From Candidatus Saccharimonadota bacterium (lineage in GTDB: Bacteria > Patescibacteriota > Saccharimonadia > Saccharimonadales > Saccharimonadaceae): a DNA stretch of 35,379 nucleotides. The stretch lies in NCBI GenBank assembly GCA_017406775.1, contig JAFQXV010000008.1, positions 1-35,379 on the forward strand, given 5' to 3'. The notes under the pieces are model-generated. The model was not told the origin of the DNA and ran no database searches. It was given only the letters and a program-made list of their open reading frames with translations. Below, one piece after another: positions 1 to 7,825 of the stretch. The first letter of the stretch is position 1; the number at the start of each line of letters is the position of its first letter. The position numbers and the translations under genes are program-made.

Positions 1-164
1 ATATATATATATATATATATGAACTAAGATTAGATTTAGCGATAAATTTCATAAATATTCCTTATGTTTAGGTAAATTATAACATAAGAAAGATAAACCA
101 TGCAAGTATTGCAATTATTATTAATTATGCTACAATAAACATAACAATAATTAAAGGAATTATT
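1..164. other. AT-rich intergenic start of window
   Basis: The window opens with a run of ten AT dinucleotides (1-20) followed by AT-rich DNA in which I see no gene. The only clear signals are at its right end: an extended -10 (TGCTACAAT, 128-136) and a Shine-Dalgarno sequence for the small gene at 165. Confidence 0.5.
128..158 (+). promoter_or_regulatory. Extended -10 promoter and RBS of the small basic protein
   Basis: TGCTACAAT at 128-136 fits an extended -10. AAAGGA at 153-158 lies 6 nt before the ATG at 165. This is one of the few first genes in the window with a real leader and Shine-Dalgarno sequence. Confidence 0.6.
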
Positions 165-365
165 ATGGCTCAAGCAAAAAGAAAAACTGCCACCAAAACT
201 AAAAAGGCCACGCGTCAGAATCAGGCTCGTCGCCAAGCTACTATACGTACGCATAAGCAACAAGCCGTAGACAACCGCGAAAAGATGCACGTCTACATTG
301 TTACGGCAATGGCAATGATTGCAGGGATTCTACTCTGTGCCAACGCCGCCATGATGATGGCATAG
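165..365 (+). CDS. Small basic single-pass membrane protein, unknown function
   Basis: A 66-residue protein that I do not recognise by family. The first 40 residues are rich in Lys, Arg, Gln and Thr, starting MAQAKRKTATKTKK, and carry a strong positive charge. The last 22 residues are a hydrophobic Ala/Met-rich helix, so it is probably a tail-anchored protein with a basic cytoplasmic part that could touch nucleic acid or phospholipid heads (inference). The start is supported by AAAGGA six bases upstream and by a good -10 at 128-136. It is followed at once by a strong bidirectional terminator shared with mnmA, so it forms a single-gene transcript. Small Lys/Arg-rich proteins are common in this phylum, but no role can be given. 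Confidence 0.7.
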   Translation: MAQAKRKTATKTKKATRQNQARRQATIRTHKQQAVDNREKMHVYIVTAMAMIAGILLCANAAMMMA

Positions 366-367
366 TT

Positions 368-406
368 AAAAAATACCCCCCAAATGAATCTAGGGGGTAT
401 TTTTTA
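368..406. terminator. Bidirectional intrinsic terminator
   Basis: AAAATACCCCC (370-380) pairs with GGGGGTATTTT (393-403) across a short loop, with A and T tracts on both sides. It serves the plus-strand small gene and the minus-strand mnmA, whose stop codon (404-406) lies in the T tract. Confidence 0.9.
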
Positions 407-1639
407 TGCGATAATTCCACCGCCAAGGCAAATCTCGCCATCGTATAATACAGCCGATTGTCCCGAGGCCGGACGCTTAATTTTGTTATCAAAATAAATC
501 GTCTTGCCGTCAAAAGTGGCAGGGATTAATGGTGCACGGTGACGCAGGCGCACCAAGACCGGTGATTTGTCCAATTCGAGGGCATGTCCCGGACGACGAA
601 GCTCGCCGTCCGTGAACGAGCCACCCGTAAAGACGGGCTGGCAAGTGGGCCCGAGAATGGATAAATCACTGGTTCTAAGTATCACATCCTTTAGTTCTAG
701 CTCGTTAATCCATAAATTATCATCGTTCAGATTCTTTGAAACATAGACAATATTATTTTTAGTATCTTTTTTTACTACGTAATATGGCAAGCCGTCGTTA
801 ACTACGCCCTTTTCTCCGTCTAGGCACAGCCCATGACGCTGCCCAATTGTATAAAATATTGCCCCTTCATGATAACCCAACACGCGTTCAGATTCTATTT
901 CACGAATTTCGCCCGGATTAATCTCGATATACTCCTTCAAAAAATCTTTCATCCCTACATCACCCACAAAACAAACACCCATGGATTCTTTCTTGTAGGC
1001 ATTATGCAGTCCCCGCTCTTCCGCCAGCTTCTTCACCTCCGGCTTCTTTATCCCCCCAATCGGGAACAGTGTATGCGCCAGCGCCTCCTCGGAAATGCGA
1101 TAAAGGAAATAGGTCTGATCTTTATTATCGTCCACCGCCCTTAGTAAAACGGGGGCGCTTGAAGATGCTCTTCTCGGGACCATATGCTTGGCCGAACGGC
1201 CTTGAGTGTGTCCCGAGGGGGGCATCTCAAGCGCCAAAGTTCGCGCATAGTGTCCGGTGGCAATAAAATCAGCTCCTCTTTCCTTAGCTTTTTCAAAAAA
1301 GAGCTTAAACTTTATCTCCTGATTGCACATAATGTCTGGATTTGGCGTATTACCTTTTTTAAATTCGTCCAGCATATATTCAACTACTTTTTGACGATAC
1401 TCTTCTTCAAAATCCCAGACTTCAAAATTAATACCAAGTTTAACTGCTACCCGTTTAGCGTCGGCTAAATCCTCTGCCCAAGGACATTTCATGCCAGGAA
1501 GATCCTTAGACCAGTTTTTCATGTATACGCCAGTAACGTCGTAGCCCTGTTCCACTAATAGCATAGCCGAAACGCTAGAATCTACCCCACCGCTCATACC
1601 AACAAAGACTTTGGCGCCATGAAAAAAGGACTTACCCAT
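404..1639 (-). CDS. mnmA: tRNA-specific 2-thiouridylase MnmA, with two palindrome insertions
   Basis: MnmA adenylates and thiolates U34 of the Lys, Glu and Gln tRNAs, using sulfur from a cysteine desulfurase. The PP-loop GMSGGVDSS lies near the N-terminus, the first catalytic Cys is in NPDIMCNQ, the second in SMGVCFVGD, and GHYAR and DNKDQTYFL are also present. I start it at 1639 (MGKSFF), inside the desulfurase stop region (ATGGGTAA overlap); an upstream in-frame ATG at 1699 would add residues coded within the neighbour. At 411 residues it is about 40 longer than typical MnmA. The excess falls at two GC-rich palindromes translated in frame: 1154-1235, before LLRAVDDNKDQ, and 562-669, in the C-terminal beta domain. 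Both lie between recognisable motifs, so the enzyme is probably functional. Confidence 0.95.
   Translation of the reverse strand: MGKSFFHGAKVFVGMSGGVDSSVSAMLLVEQGYDVTGVYMKNWSKDLPGMKCPWAEDLADAKRVAVKLGINFEVWDFEEEYRQKVVEYMLDEFKKGNTPNPDIMCNQEIKFKLFFEKAKERGADFIATGHYARTLALEMPPSGHTQGRSAKHMVPRRASSSAPVLLRAVDDNKDQTYFLYRISEEALAHTLFPIGGIKKPEVKKLAEERGLHNAYKKESMGVCFVGDVGMKDFLKEYIEINPGEIREIESERVLGYHEGAIFYTIGQRHGLCLDGEKGVVNDGLPYYVVKKDTKNNIVYVSKNLNDDNLWINELELKDVILRTSDLSILGPTCQPVFTGGSFTDGELRRPGHALELDKSPVLVRLRHRAPLIPATFDGKTIYFDNKIKRPASGQSAVLYDGEICLGGGIIA
562..669. repeat. In-frame palindromic element G in mnmA 3' part
   Basis: The outer arms 562-590 and about 646-669 are imperfect inverted copies of each other (GTGATTTRTCCA outside, then TTC..GGGC). 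The inside holds two further hairpins: one with ACGGG/CCCGT (about 621-640) and one with GGACG/CGTCC (590-611). Its core differs from that of elements A-D. It is translated as part of MnmA without breaking the frame. Confidence 0.65.
1154..1235. repeat. In-frame palindromic element A in mnmA (core family 1)
   Basis: Arms 1154-1180 and 1210-1235 match as inverted repeats except for three mismatches and one gap. The 29-nt core at 1181-1209 has the inner stem GGCC-GAAC-GGCC and ends TTGAGTGT. It shares 22 of 29 core positions with the copy in tgt. Relative to the gene it is read antisense, yet the reading frame stays open. Confidence 0.85.
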
Positions 1640-2774
1640 TTCTTTTGACCCTTTCTTTTTCGGACTGTACGACTTCGTTAATAATCCTAGCCGCATCATG
1701 GATTTGTTCTTCTGTATTGGTTCTTCCTAGTGAAATACGAAGCGAACCGGCAATTTCGGAATCCGACAGGCCAATAGCCTTTAATACATGTGACCGTACT
1801 CCCTTAGATGTAGCACACGCAGCACCAGTAGAGACGTATACGCCCCTATCTTCTAACAAGAAAATCAACCTCTCTGCATCTAAACCATTATAGCATAAAA
1901 CAATAAAATTGTCAAGCGTATGCTTTTTATTGATTAGCTCATAATCTTTTAACTCTTGTAATAGAATTTTCTTCCAGCCAGCATACTTTTTGCGATTTCC
2001 GTTTACGTGCTCTTTGGCATGTTTTACTGCCGCAGCAAAACCAATTACGCCAGGCACATTTTCAGTTCCAGAACGCAACCCATTTTCCTGGCCGCCCCCA
2101 TAAGTTAAAGGTTTAAGTCTAACATCATGAGATACATACAACGCTCCTACACCTTTAGGTCCATAAACTTTAGCTGCATTAAGTGTTAATAAATCTACGC
2201 CCAGCCTAGATACGCTAATGTCTAATAAATTTAATGCCTGTGAAGCATCGGAGTGTAATAATAGTTGAGTTTTTACGCCTCGCTTCATGCGGTCGATTTT
2301 TGTTTCGCGGATTAAATTTGCTACCTCTGCAAGTGGCTGCAGAACGCCCAGTTCATTGTTAACCAAAGAGATTGAGATTAATTCGATTTGGTCGTTAATC
2401 TTTGACTTCAAATCACTTAAATCAATTATCCCGTTAGATAAAACCTTCACCTCTGTGCCGCCACATTGTTCTGCAATTCTTCGCACCGAATCATGTTCAG
2501 TTGCCAGATACAAGACGGATTCAGCATTTGCTTGAATCGCCGTAAATGCCAAATTATTTGCCTCCGTGGCGCCGGCCGTAATAACCAAATCAGAAGCTTT
2601 AGCCCCAATTGCATGCGCGATTGTGGCTTTGGCGGCCTCATAATCGGATGCTACTTTTTTTGCAGGTAAATATGCGGCGGAGGGATTAAAAAAAACATCG
2701 GAAAAATAAGGCATCATTGCCTCAAGCGCTTCCTTTAAAACTGGCGTAGCAGCTGCATGATCAAGGTAAATCAT
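1632..2774 (-). CDS. Cysteine desulfurase (NifS/IscS family)
   Basis: A PLP enzyme that takes sulfur from cysteine to form a protein persulfide. Seen: the N-terminal YLDHAAATPV, ATEANNLAF, the PLP-lysine segment NAAKVYGPKGVGALY (the usual SxHK is AAK here), and the active-site Cys in the long loop STGAACATSKG followed by RSHVL, which is the class I (NifS/IscS) loop. Length 380 is normal. It overlaps mnmA by 8 bp and is transcribed first, so its main job is probably to feed MnmA, as the YrvO-MnmA pair does in Bacillus. No IscU- or SufBCD-like scaffold gene is in the window. The start is 6 nt after an extended -10 (2781-2789) with no Shine-Dalgarno sequence. Confidence 0.93.
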   Translation of the reverse strand: MIYLDHAAATPVLKEALEAMMPYFSDVFFNPSAAYLPAKKVASDYEAAKATIAHAIGAKASDLVITAGATEANNLAFTAIQANAESVLYLATEHDSVRRIAEQCGGTEVKVLSNGIIDLSDLKSKINDQIELISISLVNNELGVLQPLAEVANLIRETKIDRMKRGVKTQLLLHSDASQALNLLDISVSRLGVDLLTLNAAKVYGPKGVGALYVSHDVRLKPLTYGGGQENGLRSGTENVPGVIGFAAAVKHAKEHVNGNRKKYAGWKKILLQELKDYELINKKHTLDNFIVLCYNGLDAERLIFLLEDRGVYVSTGAACATSKGVRSHVLKAIGLSDSEIAGSLRISLGRTNTEEQIHDAARIINEVVQSEKERVKRNG

Positions 2775-2780
2775 GTTATT

Positions 2781-2789
2781 ATTATAACA
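2781..2789 (-). promoter_or_regulatory. Leaderless-type promoter of the cysteine desulfurase
   Basis: On the minus strand TGTTATAAT is followed by six bases and the ATG at 2774, so transcription should begin at or beside the start codon. Confidence 0.7.
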
Positions 2790-2797
2790 TTTTTTTA

Positions 2798-3223
2798 TCA
2801 GTTTGCAAAGTTAGCCTGAAAGGTAATTTCCTCTTCACCGTCGCGTAAAATCAGCACACCATTATTTTGATCCAAAGTATAATCGTATTCATTTTCTAGA
2901 GTATATAGCCAATCGGTTTCCATTTTTAACTTGCCCCCTTCTAGCGACCAAATAAAATCATAGTCATTAACATGGTTATTAGTAGTTAAGGTACCTTTGC
3001 CAATTTCTTCAAAAGTCCAGATTACACTGGGAACGCAATTAGTCTCCTCCGTAGCGCAATTTGTGCCGTCTACTAATGTCCAGTTTTCTGCCGAAACTAA
3101 ATATTCCCCATCTGCTACACTAGGTCCTTGGTTTAATCTAATTATTAGAAATACTACACCTATAACCAGCGCAATAACCCCAACAATACAAGTAATAATC
3201 GAAATTAACTTCTTTTTGCTCAT
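2798..3223 (-). CDS. Small membrane-anchored extracellular protein, unknown
   Basis: A 141-residue protein with a short basic start (MSKKK), one long hydrophobic helix at about residues 6-28, and an outside part of about 110 residues rich in Trp, Glu, Asp and Thr. Two cysteines (NCATEETNC) could form a small disulfide loop. The C-terminal pattern of short beta strands such as GGKLKMETDW and NGVLILRDGEEEITF resembles lipocalin-like domains that measure or bind small ligands, but I cannot assign a family. It has its own -10 (TGCTAAAAT at 3230-3238) six bases before the ATG and no Shine-Dalgarno sequence. It sits alone between tatD and the desulfurase, transcribed in the same direction. Confidence 0.75.
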   Translation of the reverse strand: MSKKKLISIITCIVGVIALVIGVVFLIIRLNQGPSVADGEYLVSAENWTLVDGTNCATEETNCVPSVIWTFEEIGKGTLTTNNHVNDYDFIWSLEGGKLKMETDWLYTLENEYDYTLDQNNGVLILRDGEEEITFQANFAN

Positions 3224-3229
3224 ATTTTT

Positions 3230-3238
3230 ATTTTAGCA
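3230..3238 (-). promoter_or_regulatory. Leaderless-type promoter
   Basis: Minus-strand TGCTAAAAT lies six bases before the ATG at 3223. Confidence 0.6.
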
Positions 3239-3262
3239 ATAGGGTTTTGATTTTGCAAGGAA

Positions 3263-4006
3263 TTAAAACTTGAATAATTTAGAGGCGTTACCAGTAGTAA
3301 TACTAGCAACTTCTTCTGGACTTAGCTCCAGTTTTTGACTCAGCCACCACGCAATATCTGGCACATAGGTGGGTTTATTTTTCTCACCTCGATGCGGTAC
3401 AGGCGCCAAAAATGGCGCGTCAGTCTCTAGTAGAATTCTTTCAATCGGTGGCGTTGGTAAAGTAGAATAAGTGGCCATGCCGTTCACGCCAACATAAAAA
3501 TCGGTTTCATTAAGAATCCGCCTCAAGTTTTTCTTATTGTCAGAAAAAGAATGAACAACACCGCGTATGGTAGAAAAATTTGCTACTATTGGAAAAAAAT
3601 CATCAAAAGCCTCACGGACATGGAAAGAAATTGGTAAATCATTATCGGCAGCTAGTTGTAACATTTGCTCAAATAATTTAATCTGCGCTGTACGGTCGTA
3701 TCCGTCGTGATGATAGTCTAGCCCAACTTCTCCAATTGCAATCATTGACTCGCAATCACCCGTGAAGATGGGTTCGAGATAGGATAAACTACTAGCTTCG
3801 TTCGGATGTATGCCATAAGTCCAAAACACATTATCGTGATTAGCGGCAAAATCGCGTGCTGCTAGTGAATCTTTATGTGAAGTTCCGATGCAGATTATTT
3901 TTTTTACATTATTTCTGTATGATTCTGCTAAAATTTTTTCTGCTTCGTCAGTATCAAAAAACTCTTTATCGTGCAAATGACAATGAGTGTCAATCAAGTA
4001 AGGCAT
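3263..4006 (-). CDS. tatD: TatD family metal-dependent DNase
   Basis: A TIM-barrel metallohydrolase of the TatD family (3'-5' exonuclease or DNA quality control). Seen: the HxH metal motif at the N-terminus (DTHCHLHD), the metal Glu in IAIGEVGLDYHHDGYD, HVREAFDDF, GVVHSFSDN, and the last metal Asp in LLETDAPFLAP. Length 247 is a little short but complete. It starts six bases after TGCTATAAT (4013-4021), directly behind the stop of typA, so the -35 region lies inside typA. A small hairpin with the same CCCGTnAAGA-type loop as element G is found at 3758-3779. Confidence 0.93.
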   Translation of the reverse strand: MPYLIDTHCHLHDKEFFDTDEAEKILAESYRNNVKKIICIGTSHKDSLAARDFAANHDNVFWTYGIHPNEASSLSYLEPIFTGDCESMIAIGEVGLDYHHDGYDRTAQIKLFEQMLQLAADNDLPISFHVREAFDDFFPIVANFSTIRGVVHSFSDNKKNLRRILNETDFYVGVNGMATYSTLPTPPIERILLETDAPFLAPVPHRGEKNKPTYVPDIAWWLSQKLELSPEEVASITTGNASKLFKF

Positions 4007-4012
4007 ATCATC

Positions 4013-4021
4013 ATTATAGCA
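4013..4021 (-). promoter_or_regulatory. Leaderless-type promoter of tatD
   Basis: Minus-strand TGCTATAAT, six bases before the ATG at 4006 and within 6 bp of the typA stop codon. Confidence 0.7.
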
Positions 4022-4026
4022 CGAGG

Positions 4027-5859
4027 CTAAACTCGGTTTTCGCGCTTCCTTTTGATTGGATCGAGCTGACGCTTGCGTAGTCTTAAAGATTTTGGTGTAA
4101 CTTCAAGTAGCTCGTCATCTAGAAGAAAATCCAAACACTGTTCTAGGGATAGCTGCGTGTATGGCGTTAGCTGAATTGCACCATCTGAAGCGTGAGTGCG
4201 CATATTGGTGAGCTGTTTTTCGCGACAAATATTAATATCGATATCATCCTTCTTATTGGAGAGTCCTACGATCATTCCCTGATATACCGGCACTTGTGGC
4301 GGAATAAATAGCGTGCCTCTAGCCTGTGCGGCGTCTAGCGCATAGGCCGTAGAAACCCCATCCTCAAATGATACCAAGGCGCCGTTTCTTTCTGGGCGAT
4401 AACGTCCTTCCACTGGGCGGTAACCACTGGGGATACTAGACATAATTACAGTGCCCTTTGTCTCGGTAAGTAAATTATTTCTCAGACCAATTAATGCGGC
4501 TGTAGAGATTTTGTAGACAAAACGCGTACTACCAGAAGCGGTAATTTCTTGAGTTTTTAATTCAGCACGCCTAATTCCCAGCTCTTGAGAAACCGCTCCT
4601 ACAAACTCGGGATCAACTTCAATGGTTAAATCCTCCATCGGCTCGCATTTTTTGCCATCGATTTCCCGATAAACTACTTCCGGGCGTCCTGCTTCCAGTT
4701 CATAACCTTCACGGCGCATAGTCTCTATTAATACGGAAAGATGCAATTCTCCGCGTCCAGAAACTTTATAGCCAAGTCCATCCGGTTGCAATTTTAGTGC
4801 GATGTTAGTCTCTAGTTCTTTCTCTAGCCGCTCTGCAATTTGTCGTGAAGTTGTAAACTCGCCCTCCCGGCCTTTTAGTGGTGAAGTATTTGGTCCAATG
4901 TAAATGGACAAAGTTGGTGCTTCTAGCTCAATTGTAGGCAAAGCTTCTGGATTATCACCAGTGGCGATTGTGTCACCAATATTCGCTTCCGAAACACCAG
5001 TTAAGGCAACAATGTCTCCAGCCACTGCCTCCGCTACTTCTTCCTTGCCAAGTCCCTTATAAACAAATAAGTTATCGATTTTGGCCGTTTTAGAGATGGC
5101 TTCTTCCGAATTGTTTGTGCGGTGTAGTATTTTGACGCTCTGTCCCTTTTTTAGCTTGCCTCGGAAGATCTTGCCAATACAATATTTTCCAAGATAATTG
5201 TCGGCAGCGAGCGCAGCTACTAGCAACTGTGCCGAATCAGAATCAGAATCCACATTAGGCGCCGGAATGTCATTAATGATAGATTCAAAAATTACGTGCA
5301 AGTCATTATCTAGAGTAGTAGTCTTACCAGCCCGGCCTTCTCTTGCGATAGCGTAGTATACTGGGTAAAATAGTTGAGATTCATCAGTAGCTAATTCCAA
5401 AAATAGACTTTCAATTTCATTTAAAACTTCTGGAATTCTGGCCGCAGGCTTATCGATTTTGTTGATAATTACCACTGGCTTTAAATTTAGCTCCAAGGCT
5501 TTTTGCAATACAAACTTAGTTTGTGGCATTGGACCTTCTTGTGCATCTACGATTAAAAGCACCCCATCGGCCATATTTAAGGTGCGCTCAACCTCACCAG
5601 AAAAATCCGCATGCCCCGGCGTATCAATGATATTTATTTTGTAGCCATCATAATAAACGCAGGTTTGCTTAGCAGTAATTGTGATGCCGCGCTCATGCTC
5701 TTGATCCATGGAGTCCATTATCAAGGTTTGTTGCATTTCGGCTTGATTATCGCGAAAAGTATGCGATTGCTTAAGTAGGCCATCTACTAAAGTGGTCTTA
5801 CCATGATCAACGTGAGCAATGATTGCTACGTTTCTAATCTTATTTTTATCTAAAGTCAT
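4027..5859 (-). CDS. typA: Ribosome-associated GTPase TypA/BipA
   Basis: A translational GTPase that acts in 50S assembly and stress growth. Seen: G1 AHVDHGKTTL, G2 ERGITITAK, G3 DTPGHADF, G4 INKIDKP, then EF-G-like domains II, III and V and the BipA C-terminal domain ending in RKRQLDPIKRKRENRV. Length 610 is typical. I start it at 5859 (MTLDKNK): the longer frame to 5985 would add a hydrophobic stretch foreign to the family, and TGTTAAAAT (5867-5875) lies seven bases before this ATG. The promoter is divergent from that of the small gene at 5917. Confidence 0.96.
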   Translation of the reverse strand: MTLDKNKIRNVAIIAHVDHGKTTLVDGLLKQSHTFRDNQAEMQQTLIMDSMDQEHERGITITAKQTCVYYDGYKINIIDTPGHADFSGEVERTLNMADGVLLIVDAQEGPMPQTKFVLQKALELNLKPVVIINKIDKPAARIPEVLNEIESLFLELATDESQLFYPVYYAIAREGRAGKTTTLDNDLHVIFESIINDIPAPNVDSDSDSAQLLVAALAADNYLGKYCIGKIFRGKLKKGQSVKILHRTNNSEEAISKTAKIDNLFVYKGLGKEEVAEAVAGDIVALTGVSEANIGDTIATGDNPEALPTIELEAPTLSIYIGPNTSPLKGREGEFTTSRQIAERLEKELETNIALKLQPDGLGYKVSGRGELHLSVLIETMRREGYELEAGRPEVVYREIDGKKCEPMEDLTIEVDPEFVGAVSQELGIRRAELKTQEITASGSTRFVYKISTAALIGLRNNLLTETKGTVIMSSIPSGYRPVEGRYRPERNGALVSFEDGVSTAYALDAAQARGTLFIPPQVPVYQGMIVGLSNKKDDIDINICREKQLTNMRTHASDGAIQLTPYTQLSLEQCLDFLLDDELLEVTPKSLRLRKRQLDPIKRKRENRV

Positions 5860-5866
5860 AGATGCA

Positions 5867-5875
5867 ATTTTAACA
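5867..5875 (-). promoter_or_regulatory. Leaderless-type promoter of typA
   Basis: Minus-strand TGTTAAAAT lies seven bases before the chosen ATG at 5859. It supports that start over the longer reading frame. Confidence 0.65.
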
Positions 5876-5879
5876 TAAA

Positions 5880-5908
5880 TTGACAAAAATAGCAATCCGT
5901 GGTATAAT
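5880..5908 (+). promoter_or_regulatory. Near-consensus sigma70 promoter, leaderless
   Basis: TTGACA (5880-5885), a 17-bp spacer and TATAAT (5903-5908) form a near-perfect housekeeping promoter. The ATG begins at 5917, eight bases after the -10, so the mRNA should be leaderless. Confidence 0.85.
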
Positions 5909-5916
5909 AAAAAAAT

Positions 5917-6114
5917 ATGGCAAGAAATAAACACCGGAAACTCGAGATTTACGAACCCAAGCGGTGCTGGGTAGGCGAACAACATAAAATTTGTTACGAC
6001 TCCCTAGAAGAGGCAGAGATGGCTGCTAGAGTTGCCGAATATGATCATCATGTTAAAGGGCTAACGGTTTACAAATGTGACTATGGTGATCACTATCATC
6101 TAAGTTCTAACTAG
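5917..6114 (+). CDS. Small Cys/His protein, unknown function
   Basis: A 65-residue protein with a basic start (MARNKHRK), a central helix SLEEAEMAARVAEYDHHV, and an end YKCDYGDHYHLSS. The helix followed by YxCxxxxxxHL is the layout of small proteins whose last strand ends in YxCxxCxxxHLTS; here only one Cys of that pair remains, with His residues nearby that could help bind metal. This family comparison is by pattern only. It is strongly expressed judging by its consensus promoter. It converges on the cutinase-VWA gene and their ends overlap by 8 bp. Confidence 0.75.
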   Translation: MARNKHRKLEIYEPKRCWVGEQHKICYDSLEEAEMAARVAEYDHHVKGLTVYKCDYGDHYHLSSN

Positions 6115-7825
6115 CTTTACCCGTATTTGGCGCTTTTGGAATCAATATATCTAGACTAGTAACCGTTAAGTTGGCTTCATTTATTATTGCGCTTACTGCG
6201 TCACCCCTAATTTCGTCACCAATCGGCACCAAAGAGAGCACATTTTTAACACTGCTATCTAGTCCTTCTATTGTAATTTTTTTCTCGTTCGTATACCCCA
6301 GTATGCGGTCGTTTAAGACCACTAAAGTTTTTTCGGTCTCGGAGCTAAAACTAATGGTAGCTTTGCCGTTCACTTCATATTTAACATTATCAATAGAAAG
6401 CGTAGGTTTTGCAACGGGCGCATCTTCTTCAACTCTCGGCAAACTGTCATAACGTTCCATAATATAATCGGTTAATAGATTTAGCTCGTTAAAATTGGTA
6501 ATTACCTTTCCATCCGTCCGATCGGCAATGTCGACATAATAATCGCTAGTACTAGGATCGGTAATGATATAGAAATTTACCGGATCAATTTTTTTACTAA
6601 GTTTAATTACATCGTCAATATTTACGCCGTCGCGATCTGGAGACAAAAATCCGGCATCGGTTAATACTACTAGTGATTTAGTGGCACCATATTTCCACTC
6701 TAGACTCTGCATAGCATTAAAAGAGGCCGACAACATCGATTCTAAAGTATCGCCACCTCCATCCGCTTTAATATCATTAAGTTCAGAGTTAAATTTTTCC
6801 AAGGAACAAGTGTCAAAATTACAACGTTCAAGTACTGGGAACGGGTCGTCTAGATCACGATATTCAAATAATGCCACTCTTCCGCCAGACCCGATTGTCT
6901 CCTTAGCTAGCCTATACGCTTCCTCTTTATATTGGTCTATCATGCTAGACATAGAGCCAGTTGAGTCAATTAGGATGGCCGTATCATGGTGTGAGGCTAC
7001 CCTGTCAGCTATCCTAAAATAGTCAAAAATTTTAGCCGTAATTACTTTGGCCGCGTCCTCATAAAGATGGTCTGAAATATAGCTAGTATGATCATTAATA
7101 CTCAACCTTGAACTACAAAAAATATCTCGTCGGTTACACCAAGTTCCTAATTTGCCGATTAGAGCTTCCGGCTCGTATGGCTCATACGCTCCAAGTAGTC
7201 CTTTATAAGCCTGACAATCTGGCACGTAAGCTCGGTAGTCAGATAGATTCTTGCCTTTGCAAGCATCTGGCATAATTCCTTCACCTTCCGGCAGATAAAT
7301 TTTAGGATCACCAAAAGTGGCCGCATAGACAATACGTTCTGGGTTAAGTTTAGGGAGCGATTTGGAAATAACCATTGCACCCTGCGAATATCCACCGATC
7401 ACGTATTTAGTGTTGGGACAACTCGCGCCATTTATTAACGTTTCAATTTTGGTTACTCCGCTATTCACGCTCTCACCAAACTCGTAACTATCGCCAGAAC
7501 CAAAGTAGGCTCCTAAAGTTACCCCTAAATTGTCTACTCCTACTCCCACTGCTGGATAATCTAAATCAATAAACTCATAATTAATACTCGTGCCAGAAAT
7601 TCTTTCCTCGATATTTTTCTTAAAATCCAAATAATTCGCATCACGATTTAATTCCCCGCCCGAACCTCTTACAAAGACCACTCTTAAATCTGGACAACCC
7701 GTAGCTTGTGCTTTTTGCCAAGTTGGAGAGATAGTCAGCAATGCTGCAGCCGCCACTAAATAACGAATTTTAATTTTGTGTTTTTTGGCTCGGTATACGA
7801 GCAATGGAATTTTTATACCTCGCAT
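6107..7825 (-). CDS. Secreted cutinase-like / VWA fusion protein with terminal APNTG
   Basis: A 572-residue exported protein with three parts. A signal peptide (basic start, YLVAAAALLTIS core, AQA cleavage site) is followed by an alpha/beta-hydrolase of cutinase type with nucleophile GGYSQGAMV, Asp in FGDPKIYLP and His in NDHTSYISDH. Cysteines in pairs suggest disulfides. From about residue 280 there is a von Willebrand A domain with the MIDAS motif DSTGSMSS and a later Asp in LTDAGF, then an Ig-like beta domain. It ends IPKAPNTGKAS, which looks like a sorting motif (LPxTG-like, APNTG) but lacks the usual following helix and charged tail. Cutinases hydrolyse esters of cutin, lipids or acyl glycans. 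In an epibiont a target on the actinobacterial host envelope is plausible (inference). Start: AAAGGAG with 4 nt spacing. Confidence 0.85.
   Translation of the reverse strand: MRGIKIPLLVYRAKKHKIKIRYLVAAAALLTISPTWQKAQATGCPDLRVVFVRGSGGELNRDANYLDFKKNIEERISGTSINYEFIDLDYPAVGVGVDNLGVTLGAYFGSGDSYEFGESVNSGVTKIETLINGASCPNTKYVIGGYSQGAMVISKSLPKLNPERIVYAATFGDPKIYLPEGEGIMPDACKGKNLSDYRAYVPDCQAYKGLLGAYEPYEPEALIGKLGTWCNRRDIFCSSRLSINDHTSYISDHLYEDAAKVITAKIFDYFRIADRVASHHDTAILIDSTGSMSSMIDQYKEEAYRLAKETIGSGGRVALFEYRDLDDPFPVLERCNFDTCSLEKFNSELNDIKADGGGDTLESMLSASFNAMQSLEWKYGATKSLVVLTDAGFLSPDRDGVNIDDVIKLSKKIDPVNFYIITDPSTSDYYVDIADRTDGKVITNFNELNLLTDYIMERYDSLPRVEEDAPVAKPTLSIDNVKYEVNGKATISFSSETEKTLVVLNDRILGYTNEKKITIEGLDSSVKNVLSLVPIGDEIRGDAVSAIINEANLTVTSLDILIPKAPNTGKAS

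Noticed and set aside
1-20. (AT)10 run at the window start
   Set aside because: A simple repeat at the edge of the window; no evidence of origin, att site or function.
36-290. 84-codon minus-strand ORF over the small basic gene
   Set aside because: No ribosome site or promoter, an odd Asn/Tyr/Cys-rich translation, and it overlaps the better supported plus-strand gene.
3758-3779. Full palindromic element in tatD
   Set aside because: Only a short hairpin is present, the protein is of normal or short length here, and no long complementary arms were found. Mentioned only as a possible relative of element G.
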